From an uncultured Flavobacteriales bacterium (GTDB taxonomy: Bacteria > Bacteroidota > Bacteroidia > Flavobacteriales > Schleiferiaceae), in contig CAIJMB010000188.1 of NCBI GenBank assembly GCA_903821715.1, positions 1 through 5,560 of the forward strand: a DNA stretch of 5,560 bases. The letters are read 5' to 3'. This document shows, piece by piece, positions 1 to 5,551 of this stretch (the first letter of the stretch is position 1; each line of letters begins with the position of its first letter). The notes beneath the pieces are model-generated. The model was not told the origin of the DNA. It made no database searches and worked only from the letters and a program-made list of their open reading frames with translations. The position numbers were made by a program, and so were the translations under genes.

Positions 1-378
1 GGAAAGGATGCATTGGTCATATTAATCCCGATGGCGACCGGACTTGAGGACGATGATGCTACGCGCCAGCGCTACCTCGATATGGTCGCTGAGCGCATGA
101 AAGCTCAAATTGGCATGGACATCCGCGAGCACATCGTGATTCAACGCAGCTTTGCCTACCGTGACTTCGTCAAAGAGTACCACGCTCACCGAGGTAACGC
201 CTACGGATTGGCCAATACTCTGGACCAGACCGCCATTCTTAAGCCAAGCCTTAAGGGCAAGCTGAACAACTTGTACTACGCCGGGCAACTTACCGTTCCT
301 GGGCCCGGAGTACCACCGTGCATCATTTCTGGAGAAGTAGTGGCGCGCGAAATCACCAAAGAACATCCTTTAGTATGA
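1..378 (+). CDS. crtI: Phytoene desaturase CrtI, C-terminal part (5' end outside window)
   Basis: This is the last 125 residues of a carotenoid desaturase; the reading frame is open from base 1, so the gene begins upstream. CrtI is an FAD-dependent, membrane-associated enzyme that desaturates phytoene, usually to lycopene. The visible part shows the family's C-terminal signature: HRGNAYGLANTLDQTA, then LYYAGQLTVPGPGVPPCIIS and GEVVA, which closes the FAD-binding fold. The segment near the start, ILIPMATGLEDDD, matches the 'AP...D' region that precedes the helical C-terminal domain. The TTG at 13 is not a real start because homologous sequence continues before it. Its stop TGA (376-378) overlaps the crtB start in an ATGA junction, indicating translational coupling. 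The adjacent crtB supports CrtI over related desaturases such as CrtD. What product it forms (lycopene or another carotene) cannot be told from this fragment. Confidence 0.93.
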   Translation, partial: GKDALVILIPMATGLEDDDATRQRYLDMVAERMKAQIGMDIREHIVIQRSFAYRDFVKEYHAHRGNAYGLANTLDQTAILKPSLKGKLNNLYYAGQLTVPGPGVPPCIISGEVVAREITKEHPLV

Positions 379-1211
379 TGGACCTCTACACGAAAACCTC
401 TATTCGCACGAGTAAAGGAATTACCAAGGCGTATTCCACTTCTTTTTCGCTCGGCATCCTCGGTTTATCAAAGCCATTACGCGACCCGATTTATGCGGTG
501 TATGGTTTTGTTCGCGTCGCGGACGAAATCGTAGACACATTCCACGGCACGAACCAGCGCGATCTTTTGGAGCGCTTTTGGGCCGATACCGACCGCGCCA
601 TTGACGAAGGGATTTCGACCAACCCGGTCCTGCATGCCTTTCAGTATGTCGTGAATGCCTACCAGATCGACCGTGGATTGATCAATACCTTCTTGCGTTC
701 GATGGAAATGGACCTCGAGGACCGCACGTACGACCAATCCGCCTACGAACAGTACATCCTCGGCAGTGCCGAAGTAGTGGGGCTGATGTGCCTCAAGGTT
801 TTTGTCAAGGGAGATCAAGCACAGTACGAGGCACTCACACCGTACGCGATGAAGCTCGGTTCTGCATTTCAAAAAATTAACTTCTTGCGTGATGTGGCTG
901 CTGATTTTCAGGCGCTCGGCCGCACATACTTTCCCAATGTAGACCTTGCGCAGTTCGACGACGATGCTAAAATGGCAATTGAGCGCGACATCGAACGCGA
1001 TTTTCGAAAAGGCTACGAGGGCATTCTTAGACTGCCCAAAGGATCACGATTCGGCGTCTACATCGCCTACATGTACTACTACGCGCTCTTTCAAAAAATC
1101 ATGCGCACGCCTTCTTCAGAAGTGTTTTCGTCGCGTATTCGCATCAGTAACCGTAAAAAATACCGTCTCTTTGCCAGCTCATTCGTGCGTCATGCATTGA
1201 ATTTATTATAG
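375..1211 (+). CDS. crtB: Phytoene synthase CrtB
   Basis: This 278-residue protein is a full-length squalene/phytoene synthase. It condenses two geranylgeranyl diphosphates head-to-head into phytoene, the first committed carotenoid step. Both aspartate-rich Mg2+-diphosphate motifs are present: DEIVD at residues 50-54 and RDVAAD around 172-177 (D173, D177). Other family marks are KAYSTSFSLGI (18-28), YGFVRVAD (43-50), YILGSAEVVGLM (127-138) and LGRTYFP after the second motif. I chose the ATG at 375, which overlaps the crtI stop as ATGA; the ATG at 378 is the next codon and equally possible. The longer reading frame back to 318 lies inside crtI and carries no family similarity. There is no clear ribosome binding site, so reinitiation from crtI is the likely mode of translation. 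A squalene-type synthase is the main alternative but is unlikely next to crtI. Confidence 0.96.
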   Translation: MMDLYTKTSIRTSKGITKAYSTSFSLGILGLSKPLRDPIYAVYGFVRVADEIVDTFHGTNQRDLLERFWADTDRAIDEGISTNPVLHAFQYVVNAYQIDRGLINTFLRSMEMDLEDRTYDQSAYEQYILGSAEVVGLMCLKVFVKGDQAQYEALTPYAMKLGSAFQKINFLRDVAADFQALGRTYFPNVDLAQFDDDAKMAIERDIERDFRKGYEGILRLPKGSRFGVYIAYMYYYALFQKIMRTPSSEVFSSRIRISNRKKYRLFASSFVRHALNLL

Positions 1212-1217
1212 TCCACT

Positions 1218-1742
1218 ATGGAAACAGTTATCCTCGTCAACACGGCTGACCAGCCGGTGGGGCGGATGGAGAAGTTCGAGGCGCACCAGCGCGGACTGCT
1301 TCACCGCGCATTTTCGGTGTTTTTATTCAATGAGCGCGGAGAAACCCTGCTTCAGCAACGCTCAGCAGGTAAGTACCACTCGCCACTTTTGTGGACGAAC
1401 TCCTGCTGCAGCCACCAGCGCGAAGGGGAATCAAACCTTGAGGCCGCAACGCGTCGCCTCTATGAAGAACTAGGTATTGACCCTTCTCAAATCTCTGAAT
1501 TGAAGGATTCCTTTCACTTTATTTATCGTGCAGAGTTCGACAACGGCCTCACCGAGCACGAGCTTGATCACGTGATTCTTGGTCGGTTCGACGGAACCTT
1601 CACCCTCAACACCGAAGAGGTCGAGGCGGTGCGCTGGATCTCAATGCCCGACTTAACTCGCGAAATGGACGCTCATCCCGAACAGTTCACTGCGTGGTTC
1701 CAAATCATTTTTCGAGAATACCAAAGCCACCTTCCGCAATGA
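1218..1742 (+). CDS. idi: Isopentenyl-diphosphate delta-isomerase, type I (Nudix fold)
   Basis: This 174-residue protein interconverts isopentenyl and dimethylallyl diphosphate, balancing C5 units for the prenyl chain used by CrtB. It is the type I, metal-dependent Nudix-fold enzyme rather than the FMN-dependent type II. By comparison with E. coli Idi the catalytic cysteine is C64 in TNSCCSH (60-66), metal-binding histidines are H23, H29 and H66, and the acidic pair is E113/E115 in TEHELDH. The Nudix-like helix ATRRLYEELGI is at 77-87. The CCSH form resembles eukaryotic enzymes (TNTCCSHP) more than E. coli (TNSVCGHP), but the usual proline after SH is Q67 here. The start is the first ATG, 6 bp after the crtB stop, with no visible Shine-Dalgarno. 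Its stop overlaps the next gene as ATGA at 1739-1742. Length is close to the family norm. Confidence 0.96.
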   Translation: METVILVNTADQPVGRMEKFEAHQRGLLHRAFSVFLFNERGETLLQQRSAGKYHSPLLWTNSCCSHQREGESNLEAATRRLYEELGIDPSQISELKDSFHFIYRAEFDNGLTEHELDHVILGRFDGTFTLNTEEVEAVRWISMPDLTREMDAHPEQFTAWFQIIFREYQSHLPQ

Positions 1743-2167
1743 ACACCAAACCACTTCGCGCGTCGGTAAGCCGGCATGCGCACTTCAATGCGGCCCATCG
1801 ACTCTACGTAAAAACCTGGACGGACGCCCAAAACGAAGCTCAATTTGGACCCTGTTCGAATCCGCGCTACCACGGCCACAACTACGAACTCATCGTCAAG
1901 TTGACCGGCCCCATTGATCCGGTGACAGGCTATGTCTACGACCTCGGTACCCTTTCGAGCCTCATTAAGCGCGAAGTAGAAGCTCGCCTTGACCACCGCA
2001 ACCTCAACGAGGAAGTCCCTGAATTCTTTGACCGGGTGCCCTCTGCAGAATTCATCGCGGTGGCTATCTGGAAGTGGTTGCGGCCACACCTTCCCGTGCA
2101 CTTAGACCTGCACATCACCTTGTACGAAACCCCACGAAACTTTGTCGAATACGATGGCGCACAATAA
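1739..2167 (+). CDS. ptpS: 6-pyruvoyl-tetrahydropterin synthase family protein (PTPS-II-like; QueD homologue)
   Basis: This 142-residue protein belongs to the PTPS/QueD (COG0720) family, which converts the FolE product dihydroneopterin triphosphate into either 6-pyruvoyl-tetrahydropterin (biopterin route) or 6-carboxy-tetrahydropterin (queuosine route). Zinc ligands are H20 (FNAAHRL) and H45/H47 (YHGHNYEL). The catalytic cysteine C39 is separated from HGH by five residues, as in animal PTPS (C-x5-HGH), whereas bacterial QueD normally has C-x3-HGH. D85-H86 in LDHRNLN complete the catalytic set, and E104 and E130 (LYETPRNFVEY) correspond to pterin-binding glutamates. I therefore favour the pyruvoyl-tetrahydropterin activity, but this rests on motif spacing. 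The chosen ATG at 1739 overlaps the idi stop; a longer frame from 1694 would run through idi. The immediately following folE, overlapping by 14 bp, supplies the substrate. Confidence 0.88.
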   Translation: MNTKPLRASVSRHAHFNAAHRLYVKTWTDAQNEAQFGPCSNPRYHGHNYELIVKLTGPIDPVTGYVYDLGTLSSLIKREVEARLDHRNLNEEVPEFFDRVPSAEFIAVAIWKWLRPHLPVHLDLHITLYETPRNFVEYDGAQ

Positions 2168-2825
2168 ATCTTTTCACGGAACCCCGACCAACAACGGCAT
2201 CAAGCCTGCCAACGGTCGCCACCTTGCCACTCCAACGATTGAGGAGAATCTTCTTCAGCCGGACTCTGAGAAAATCGAACGCATTGCCGAGAAATTTGGC
2301 GAAATAATGGACATCCTAGGGTTGGACCGCAGTGACGATTCACTCAAGGACACTCCGCGTCGTGTAGCAAAAATGTACGTACTCGAGCAGTTTGCGGGCC
2401 TCAATCCGCTCAACAAGCCAGAGGTTACCCTGTTTGAGAACCGCTACCACTACGACGAGATGGTGCTCGAGCGCAACATTACGTTGCACTCAACCTGTGA
2501 ACACCACTTCGTGCCCATCTTAGGCGTCTGCCACGTAGCCTATTTTTCATCAGGTCAAGTGGTTGGATTGTCTAAGTTGAACAGAATTGTGCGCCACTTT
2601 GCCAAGCGCCCTCAGGTTCAAGAGCGACTCACCGAACAAATCGCGGCCGAACTCAAGCGCGTGCTTCGCACCGAGGACGTAGCCGTCTACGTGGACGCCG
2701 AACACCTCTGCGTAAAAATGCGCGGGGTAGAGGATGCCCACAGTTCGACTGCAACCAGCCATTTTAGCGGAAAGTTCCGAGAGCCCGCCGTCCGTGCAGA
2801 GTTCTTGCAGGCTATGAAGGGCTAA
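2154..2825 (+). CDS. folE: GTP cyclohydrolase I
   Basis: This 223-residue cytosolic enzyme opens GTP to 7,8-dihydroneopterin triphosphate, the entry to folate and tetrahydropterin synthesis. It is the zinc-dependent type IA form: C115, H118 and C186 match E. coli C110, H113 and C181 at a constant offset, within STCEHHF (113-119) and AEHLCVKMRG (182-191). Catalytic H117 and H184 are also present. Further family blocks are DDSLKDTPRRVAKMY (61-75) and GLSKLNRIV followed by KRPQVQERLTEQ (138-162). The first ~35 residues are polar and variable, as usual in this family, and total length equals the E. coli enzyme. I chose ATG 2154; a TTG at 2142 in frame would add four residues. The gene overlaps the upstream pterin gene by 14 bp, so the two are surely co-translated. 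Being beside a PTPS-type gene suggests tetrahydropterin supply rather than only folate. Confidence 0.97.
   Translation: MAHNKSFHGTPTNNGIKPANGRHLATPTIEENLLQPDSEKIERIAEKFGEIMDILGLDRSDDSLKDTPRRVAKMYVLEQFAGLNPLNKPEVTLFENRYHYDEMVLERNITLHSTCEHHFVPILGVCHVAYFSSGQVVGLSKLNRIVRHFAKRPQVQERLTEQIAAELKRVLRTEDVAVYVDAEHLCVKMRGVEDAHSSTATSHFSGKFREPAVRAEFLQAMKG
2817..2821 (+). promoter_or_regulatory. Ribosome binding site for the photolyase gene
   Basis: AAGGG lies 7 bases before the GTG at 2829, within the last codons of folE. It is the only convincing Shine-Dalgarno-like sequence seen before a start in this window. It supports GTG 2829 as the start, which is also forced because the folE stop TAA (2823-2825) is in the same frame just upstream and no ATG is available. 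Confidence 0.55.
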
Positions 2826-2828
2826 GCC

Positions 2829-4142
2829 GTGGTACTTTTTTGGTTTCGTCGCGACCTTCGTCTTTCAGACAACGCGGGCTTGTTCCGTGCCCTTGAACTG
2901 GGTATTCCCGTTCAGCCGGTGTTCATTTTTGACCGGAGTATTCTCGACCGCCTAGAAGACCGAACGGACGCGCGCGTTCAGTTTATTCACGGTGAAGTCG
3001 AACGACTGCGCCAAGAACTTCAGGCATTGGGCGCAAGCCTGTGGTGCGGTTACGGGATCCCCGAAGACATTCACCGTCAATGGATTCTGGACCACCCTGA
3101 AATCCAAGGAGTCTTTGCCAATCGTGACTACGAGCCCTACGCTCGTGAGCGCGATGCGCGCATTGAGGCGCTGTACCGCGAAGGAGGCCGTTGGTTCAAA
3201 GGCGCCAAAGACCATGTGGTTTTTGAGAAGTCCGAAGTAGTCAAGCCTGATGGATTGCCCTACACCGTGTTTACCCCCTACAGCCGCCGTTGGCGTGCCG
3301 CCTTAGAGGCTAATGGCATTCCGAACTATCCGTCTGAAGGGCTTCTGGATCAAGGGCTTATCAGGTCTGAACCGCAGAATCAGGTTCCGTCGCTCGAGTC
3401 CATGGGGTTTGCGCCAAGCAGCATATCCATGCCTCCGAAAACCTGGTCGCACGACACCCTCGTCCATTACGCCCAGAGACGCGACATCCCATCCGATGAG
3501 CAGGGTACAACTCGACTTGGTCTGCATCTTCGTTTCGGAACCATTAGCGTTCGCGCACTCCTTCGAGCGGGCCAAGAAGTGAGTGAAACCTTTGTCAACG
3601 AGCTAATTTGGAGGGACTTCTACCAAATGGTTCTTTACCATTTTCCTGAAAGTCCAAAGAAGGCAATTAAGCCAGCCTACGATCGAATCAAGTGGGAATT
3701 GAACGAAGAGCACTTTGCTGCATGGTGCGAAGGCCGAACGGGCTACCCGATGGTGGATGCGGGAATGCGCCAGCTCAACACGACGGGCTACATGCACAAC
3801 CGGGTCCGAATGGTGGTCGCTAGCTTCCTTACCAAGCACTTGCTCCTTGACTGGCGCTGGGGAGAGGCCTACTTTGCCCAAAAACTTCTGGACTACGACC
3901 AAGCGAGCAATGTCGGAGGTTGGCAGTGGGCGAGTGGGTCGGGCACCGACGCAGCCCCCTACTTTAGGATTTTCAATCCGCAATCGCAGCTTGAGAAATT
4001 TGACCGAAAACTTGAGTATGTTCAGAAGTGGGTTCCGGAATACGGAACACCGTCGTACCCCCAACCAATCGTCGACCACGCGTGGGCACGGCAACGTTGC
4101 TTGGAGCGCTATAAATCGGGTTTAGGAAGTACTCAGGACTGA
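2829..4142 (+). CDS. phrB: Deoxyribodipyrimidine (CPD) photolyase, class I
   Basis: This 437-residue flavoprotein splits cyclobutane pyrimidine dimers in DNA using blue/near-UV light. The N-terminal antenna domain opens with VLFWFRRDLRLSDN (2-15); the C-terminal FAD domain includes ELIWRDFY (258-265), YPMVDAGMRQL (306-316) and GTDAAPYFRIFNP (372-384). The electron-transfer tryptophans W365, W342 and W289 match E. coli W382, W359 and W306 at identical spacing. N361 (E. coli N378, near flavin N5) and M328 (E. coli M345, a histidine in 6-4 photolyases) favour a repair enzyme for CPDs over a cryptochrome or 6-4 photolyase. After EKFD the tail is shorter than in E. coli: the loop before YPQPIVDH is missing about 20 residues, a form I recall as common in Bacteroidota. 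Antenna identity cannot be read from sequence. Translation starts at GTG, 3 bp after folE, with an AAGGG upstream. It is the last gene of the operon. Confidence 0.96.
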   Translation: MVLFWFRRDLRLSDNAGLFRALELGIPVQPVFIFDRSILDRLEDRTDARVQFIHGEVERLRQELQALGASLWCGYGIPEDIHRQWILDHPEIQGVFANRDYEPYARERDARIEALYREGGRWFKGAKDHVVFEKSEVVKPDGLPYTVFTPYSRRWRAALEANGIPNYPSEGLLDQGLIRSEPQNQVPSLESMGFAPSSISMPPKTWSHDTLVHYAQRRDIPSDEQGTTRLGLHLRFGTISVRALLRAGQEVSETFVNELIWRDFYQMVLYHFPESPKKAIKPAYDRIKWELNEEHFAAWCEGRTGYPMVDAGMRQLNTTGYMHNRVRMVVASFLTKHLLLDWRWGEAYFAQKLLDYDQASNVGGWQWASGSGTDAAPYFRIFNPQSQLEKFDRKLEYVQKWVPEYGTPSYPQPIVDHAWARQRCLERYKSGLGSTQD

Positions 4143-5551
4143 AGCGCCTCTGCCTTCGGGTACCCGAACAAGCCCTTCTCTTTAATGATCGTGTCCACGT
4201 ACGTTGGTAGGCAGGACTCCCATCCAGTTTCACCATTGCGGATCTTGCGAAGGACTTCGCGGCTCCAAATACTTAAAATTTCAGGATCGAAATTCTCAAT
4301 GTCGCGGACGCGGCGAGCTTGCTTCAGGTAGTCGTAAATGTTTTTAAACAAATCATTTACGACGATGTCGTCCGTAGTGGTTATGCTCTCTTCGCCTCTA
4401 AACGGATAGGCATAGATCACCAAGCTCTTTGAGAACAAACGTCCCATAGCCTCTAGAATTCCGCCAGTGAGGTGGTTATAGTACTTCTCTTCAAAAATCT
4501 CTTGAAGTGAGGGAACGCCCATAATAAGGCCCATGCGCTTCTTAGTAAAGCTCGCGAAGTAGTCCACCAGTCGGTAGTACTCTTGGTAGTTAGAGATCAG
4601 CACGGTCTGGCCAATGCTGCACAAAATGTCCGCGCGGTCTAAGAAATCCTGCTCATCAATGCTTCCATCAGCCAGGAGGTTGTTCAGTGTGATTTCAAAA
4701 AGGACTACGGTGTTATCTTTCTCGACTTTGTTGGATTTGATAAACTCTTTGTAGCCCTTCTTAATCATGTCCATGTTCACCTTGGTCACGGGGCGAAAGC
4801 TTCCGCGCATGGCCAAGATGTTCTTCTTGTACAGTAGTTCTGCAGGGAGCAGGTTTTTGCCCTCTGGTCCAAAAATAACCGCGTCGGTAAAACCATTTTT
4901 AATGAGCTGAAGTGACATTAAACGGTTGTCTACATGCTCATAGTCAGGACCTAAGAAATTGATCAGGTCAATTTCAATTGCGGACTTGTCGATGCCGTCG
5001 TACAAGCTCATTAAGAACTTCTTGGGTTCGTCGTACAAGTTGTAGGCCGCGTAAATCAGGTTGACCCCCATAGCACCAATCGTCTCTTGCTGGTACTTAG
5101 CGTTATCCTCGTGCAGTCGAACGTGCACAATTACCTCGTTTGCCTCACCGTCAGGACGCGTTTGGTAGCGAATGCCCAACCATCCGTGCCCTTTAAAGGT
5201 CTTGGCAAAGTTGATGGTGGCGACGGTGTTTGAGAACGCAAAAAAGCACTTGTCGGGAGAGCGATCACGATCAATACGCTCGTGAAGCAAGCCGTACTCA
5301 TGGTGAAGCATCTTGCGCAACCGCGTTTCGGTTACATACCGACCGTCTGATTCCTGTCCATAAATGGCGTCCGAAAACTCCTTATCGTAGGCGCTCATCG
5401 CTTTGGCAATGGTACCTGATGCACCGCCAGCGCGAAAAAAGTGACGCACCGTCTCTTGACCAGCGCCAATTTCTGCAAATGACCCATAAATGTTGGGGTT
5501 CAGGTTGGTGCGGAGCGCCTTCTGCGCGGCGCTTAAAACCAAGTCAGCCAT
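4133..5551 (-). CDS. Conserved soluble protein of unknown function
   Basis: This 472-residue protein (from ATG at 5551) has no signal peptide, no obvious membrane segment and no catalytic motif I can name. Strongly patterned blocks suggest a real conserved family: YGSFAEIGAGQETVRHFFRA (22-41), FSNTVATINFAKTFKGHGWL (106-125), VHVRLHEDNAKYQQETIG (142-159), DNRLMSLQLIKNGFTDAVIF (208-227) and YKKNILAMRGSFRPVTKVN (241-259). I recall homologues in Bacteroidota that carry conflicting labels such as nicotinate-nucleotide adenylyltransferase or TonB-dependent receptor; neither is supported here, as there is no (H/T)xGH nucleotidyltransferase signature and no beta-barrel or plug features. Many Asp/Glu/His residues are compatible with a metal- or nucleotide-dependent enzyme, but that is speculation. 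The frame remains open for the 9 bases to the window edge, so a start further upstream is possible. It faces the photolyase gene and overlaps it by 10 bp at the 3' ends. Confidence 0.85.
   Translation of the reverse strand: MADLVLSAAQKALRTNLNPNIYGSFAEIGAGQETVRHFFRAGGASGTIAKAMSAYDKEFSDAIYGQESDGRYVTETRLRKMLHHEYGLLHERIDRDRSPDKCFFAFSNTVATINFAKTFKGHGWLGIRYQTRPDGEANEVIVHVRLHEDNAKYQQETIGAMGVNLIYAAYNLYDEPKKFLMSLYDGIDKSAIEIDLINFLGPDYEHVDNRLMSLQLIKNGFTDAVIFGPEGKNLLPAELLYKKNILAMRGSFRPVTKVNMDMIKKGYKEFIKSNKVEKDNTVVLFEITLNNLLADGSIDEQDFLDRADILCSIGQTVLISNYQEYYRLVDYFASFTKKRMGLIMGVPSLQEIFEEKYYNHLTGGILEAMGRLFSKSLVIYAYPFRGEESITTTDDIVVNDLFKNIYDYLKQARRVRDIENFDPEILSIWSREVLRKIRNGETGWESCLPTYVDTIIKEKGLFGYPKAEALQS
4155..4168. 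repeat. Perfect 14-bp palindrome just past the photolyase stop
   Basis: TTCGGGTACCCGAA equals its own reverse complement. It begins 13 bases after the photolyase stop and lies in the last codons of the minus-strand gene. As RNA it could fold as a 5-bp stem with a GTAC loop. On the plus strand it is followed by a pyrimidine-rich stretch (caagcccttctcttt) but no true T-run, so a role as a weak 3' end or terminator for the operon is only possible. It may be chance, since it is also constrained by coding. Confidence 0.4.
4331..4363. repeat. Perfect 10-bp inverted repeat inside the minus-strand gene
   Basis: GTCGTAAATG at 4331-4340 and CATTTACGAC at 4354-4363 are exact reverse complements separated by a 13-base A/T-rich spacer (TTTTTAAACAAAT). 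It lies within the coding sequence of the minus-strand protein (region reading VVNDLFKNIYDY). It starts about 190 bases past the photolyase stop, so plus-strand read-through RNA could form this stem too. No T-run follows the stem on either strand, so it does not look like a standard intrinsic terminator. A protein-binding dyad or coincidence are both possible. Confidence 0.4.

Larger units (their letters stand above)
1..4142 (+). other. Carotenoid-pterin-photolyase operon (3' part)
   Basis: Six genes run in one direction with junctions of -4 (crtI/crtB), +6 (crtB/idi), -4 (idi/ptpS), -14 (ptpS/folE) and +3 bp (folE/photolyase). Only 9 bp of 4142 is non-coding, leaving no room for internal intergenic promoters or terminators. 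A single transcript is therefore inferred, with its promoter upstream of the window. No carotenoid cyclase, hydroxylase or regulator gene is visible; if present they lie upstream or elsewhere. Confidence 0.85.

Noticed and set aside
238..255. Two CTTAAG hexamers 6 bp apart in crtI
   Set aside because: Short self-complementary hexamers encoding lysine/leucine-type codons are expected by chance and sit within constrained coding sequence.
22..366. Antisense open frame of 114 codons opposite crtI
   Set aside because: It lies entirely opposite a clear desaturase frame and its translation resembles no family; it is a by-product of codon use on the other strand.
318..374. N-terminal extension of crtB back to an upstream ATG
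   Set aside because: The extra residues fall within the crtI end, have no family similarity, and the ATGA overlap at 375 fits the operon style.
477..872. Antisense open frame opposite crtB
   Set aside because: crtB is unmistakable across this span, and the antisense product shows no domain pattern or start signal.
1694..1738. N-terminal extension of the pterin synthase into idi
   Set aside because: The family begins near the FNAAHRL segment, the added residues are out-of-frame idi sequence, and ATG 1739 forms a typical ATGA junction.
2142..2153. TTG start for folE four codons earlier
   Set aside because: ATG 2154 is a stronger codon, and the added residues bring no conserved sequence; it cannot be fully excluded.
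4032..4048. Hairpin GTTCCG-GAATA-CGGAAC near the end of photolyase as a terminator
   Set aside because: The stem is only 6 bp, it lies before the stop codon inside coding sequence, and no T-run follows.
3603..4094. 163-codon antisense open frame opposite photolyase
   Set aside because: It overlaps the most conserved FAD-binding part of the photolyase, whose sequence constraint explains the lack of stops; the product looks random.
3715..4125. Plus-strand frame-shifted open frame within photolyase
   Set aside because: It is rich in Arg/Ser/Thr in the way of out-of-frame translation and is fully contained in the photolyase gene.
4133..5551. Naming the minus-strand protein nicotinate-nucleotide adenylyltransferase or TonB-dependent receptor
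   Set aside because: I recall such labels for relatives, but there is no nucleotidyltransferase (H/T)xGH motif, no signal peptide, no plug domain and no barrel-like pattern.
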